DNA of 5,450 nucleotides from an uncultured Collinsella sp. (GTDB lineage Bacteria > Actinomycetota > Coriobacteriia > Coriobacteriales > Coriobacteriaceae), in the NCBI GenBank assembly GCA_900757235.1, contig CAAENB010000010.1:1-5450 (forward strand), in the 5' to 3' direction. Of this stretch, positions 4,737 to 5,450 are shown piece after piece. The position numbers were made by a program, and so were the translations under genes. Under the pieces are notes generated by a model that saw only the letters and a program-made list of their open reading frames with translations, was not told where the DNA came from and did not search any database. The first letter of the stretch is position 1, and every line of letters starts with the position of its first letter.

Positions 4737-5411
4737 ATGGGAATCGTTCTGTCACATACCACGGCACGCGCTGTATACCAAACAGTCAACTCGCTCGCAA
4801 GCCACGCGACCGATCCCATATCTATGGAAAAGATCAAGGTGTCTGCGCCGACCACGTCCAACCTGGAAGCGGCGCGAGCATGGCTCAACAGAAAGAATGT
4901 CGATTCTGAAAGCATCCATGTGCTGACGTTTTCCAATAATGCCAAAAGGCACCGCAAGGGCTGCATCTGCCACTGCACGCGCTATACGTTTGATGCAGAA
5001 AGCTACCTAGAACTCGAGCCGAACGTCTACATCGTCGACATCAAGCTGTGCGCGTTAGAAGCAACAGCCGACCTCAACCTTTCGGAGCTCGTTGAGTATT
5101 ACTTTGAAATCTGCGGCTCCTACGCGCTTGGAACGTCCGACGAAACTCAATATCGCGAGCGCCCAGCCCTAACCAGCGTTGAAGAGCTCAGAGCCTTCTT
5201 TTCAGAGGCATCGGGGTATCGTGGATCTAATAAAGCACTTAAGGCACTTTCTTATGTACGCGAAGGCTGTCGCTCCCCACTCGAAACGGCGTTTGTCATG
5301 ATGCTGACAATGCCCAAGTCAATGGGTGGCTTAGCCATACGCGCTATCAAAGGTACCGTCAAGATTCTTTCGCAAATTGATCGAGGCGGCCTCGGCCCCG
5401 CCTTGCTCTAG
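4737..5411 (+). CDS. Truncated AbiEi/DUF559-like hypothetical protein
   Basis: A 224-residue protein that I recognise, from memory, as the N-terminal and middle parts of a family common in Coriobacteriia: about 300 residues, AbiEi-like, with a C-terminal DUF559 (Vsr-like) nuclease domain. Family-like blocks: MGIVLSHTTARAVYQ (1-15), the HVL strand near residue 60, the LSELVEYYFEICGSYAL helix, PALTSVEELRAFFSEASG, KALKALSYVREG, and SPLETAFVMMLTMPKSMGG near the end. In full-length members the last block is followed by the nuclease core; here only about 22 unrelated-looking residues follow. The frame is open upstream to an ATG at 4512, but those 75 residues look non-coding. The ATG at 4737 is chosen because the family-like block starts there; no Shine-Dalgarno sequence precedes it. 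The stop overlaps the convergent gene's stop. It is probably a remnant; its function is unknown. Confidence 0.6.
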   Translation: MGIVLSHTTARAVYQTVNSLASHATDPISMEKIKVSAPTTSNLEAARAWLNRKNVDSESIHVLTFSNNAKRHRKGCICHCTRYTFDAESYLELEPNVYIVDIKLCALEATADLNLSELVEYYFEICGSYALGTSDETQYRERPALTSVEELRAFFSEASGYRGSNKALKALSYVREGCRSPLETAFVMMLTMPKSMGGLAIRAIKGTVKILSQIDRGGLGPALL

Positions 5412-5450
5412 CCCTCCGCCTTCTTGCTCAGCTCGTCCATCTCCTCCAGC
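5408..5450 (-). CDS. C-terminal end of a convergent gene, partial
   Basis: On the minus strand the last 13 codons read LEEMDELSKKAEG and end at TAG (5410-5408). The charged, heptad-like composition and G/C-ending codons fit the helical tail of a real actinobacterial protein, but it is too short to name. Its stop overlaps the stop of the truncated plus-strand gene by four bases (CTAG). No terminator hairpin with a T run is seen beyond it in the window. Confidence 0.45.
   Translation of the reverse strand, partial: LEEMDELSKKAEG

Overview
The window looks like chromosomal DNA from a high-GC Gram-positive gut actinobacterium, most likely a Coriobacteriia relative such as Collinsella. This is an inference from three things: high GC in the core genes (about 72% in a 60-base sample of the exonuclease gene), purine-rich Shine-Dalgarno sequences, and a hypothetical protein of a type I associate with Coriobacteriia. 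No marker gene proves the taxon.

Left part (1-1830). A minus-strand nitroreductase-family gene runs off the left edge. Its upstream region holds a 19-bp dyad close to the DtxR/IdeR iron-box consensus, lying on a candidate -10 element. Reading rightwards is a two-gene unit: a six-helix HdeD/DUF308 membrane protein, then a YaiI/YqxD (DUF188) PIN-like protein whose ATG directly follows the first gene's stop (TAGATG). A strong intrinsic terminator closes the unit.

Middle (1871-4284). A minus-strand permease of the ArsP_2 type (putative heavy-metal or manganese exporter) has an internally duplicated membrane core and a His/Asp/Glu-rich loop. It ends at a bidirectional terminator shared with the preceding unit. 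It is divergent from a plus-strand DnaQ-like DEDDh 3'-5' exonuclease. The 171-bp space between them holds a good sigma70-type promoter for the permease and two dyads, one over the predicted start site and one touching the -35. The exonuclease ends at its own hairpin terminator.

Right part (4285-5450). About 450 bp lack a convincing gene and are clearly more A+T-rich (42-55% GC in sampled lines). They contain a stretch resembling the 5' half of tRNA-Ser and a GC-rich pair of mutually exclusive hairpins. A hypothetical protein follows that resembles the N-terminal and middle parts of Coriobacteriia AbiEi/DUF559-like proteins, but it stops where I expect the nuclease domain to begin. Its stop codon shares a CTAG with the stop of a convergent minus-strand gene that enters from the right edge. 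This right part reads as an accessory or decaying locus.

The left and middle genes fit a metal/redox/envelope-stress theme (flavin reductase with an iron-box-like operator, metal exporter with operator-like dyads), but no functional link between them is shown by the sequence.
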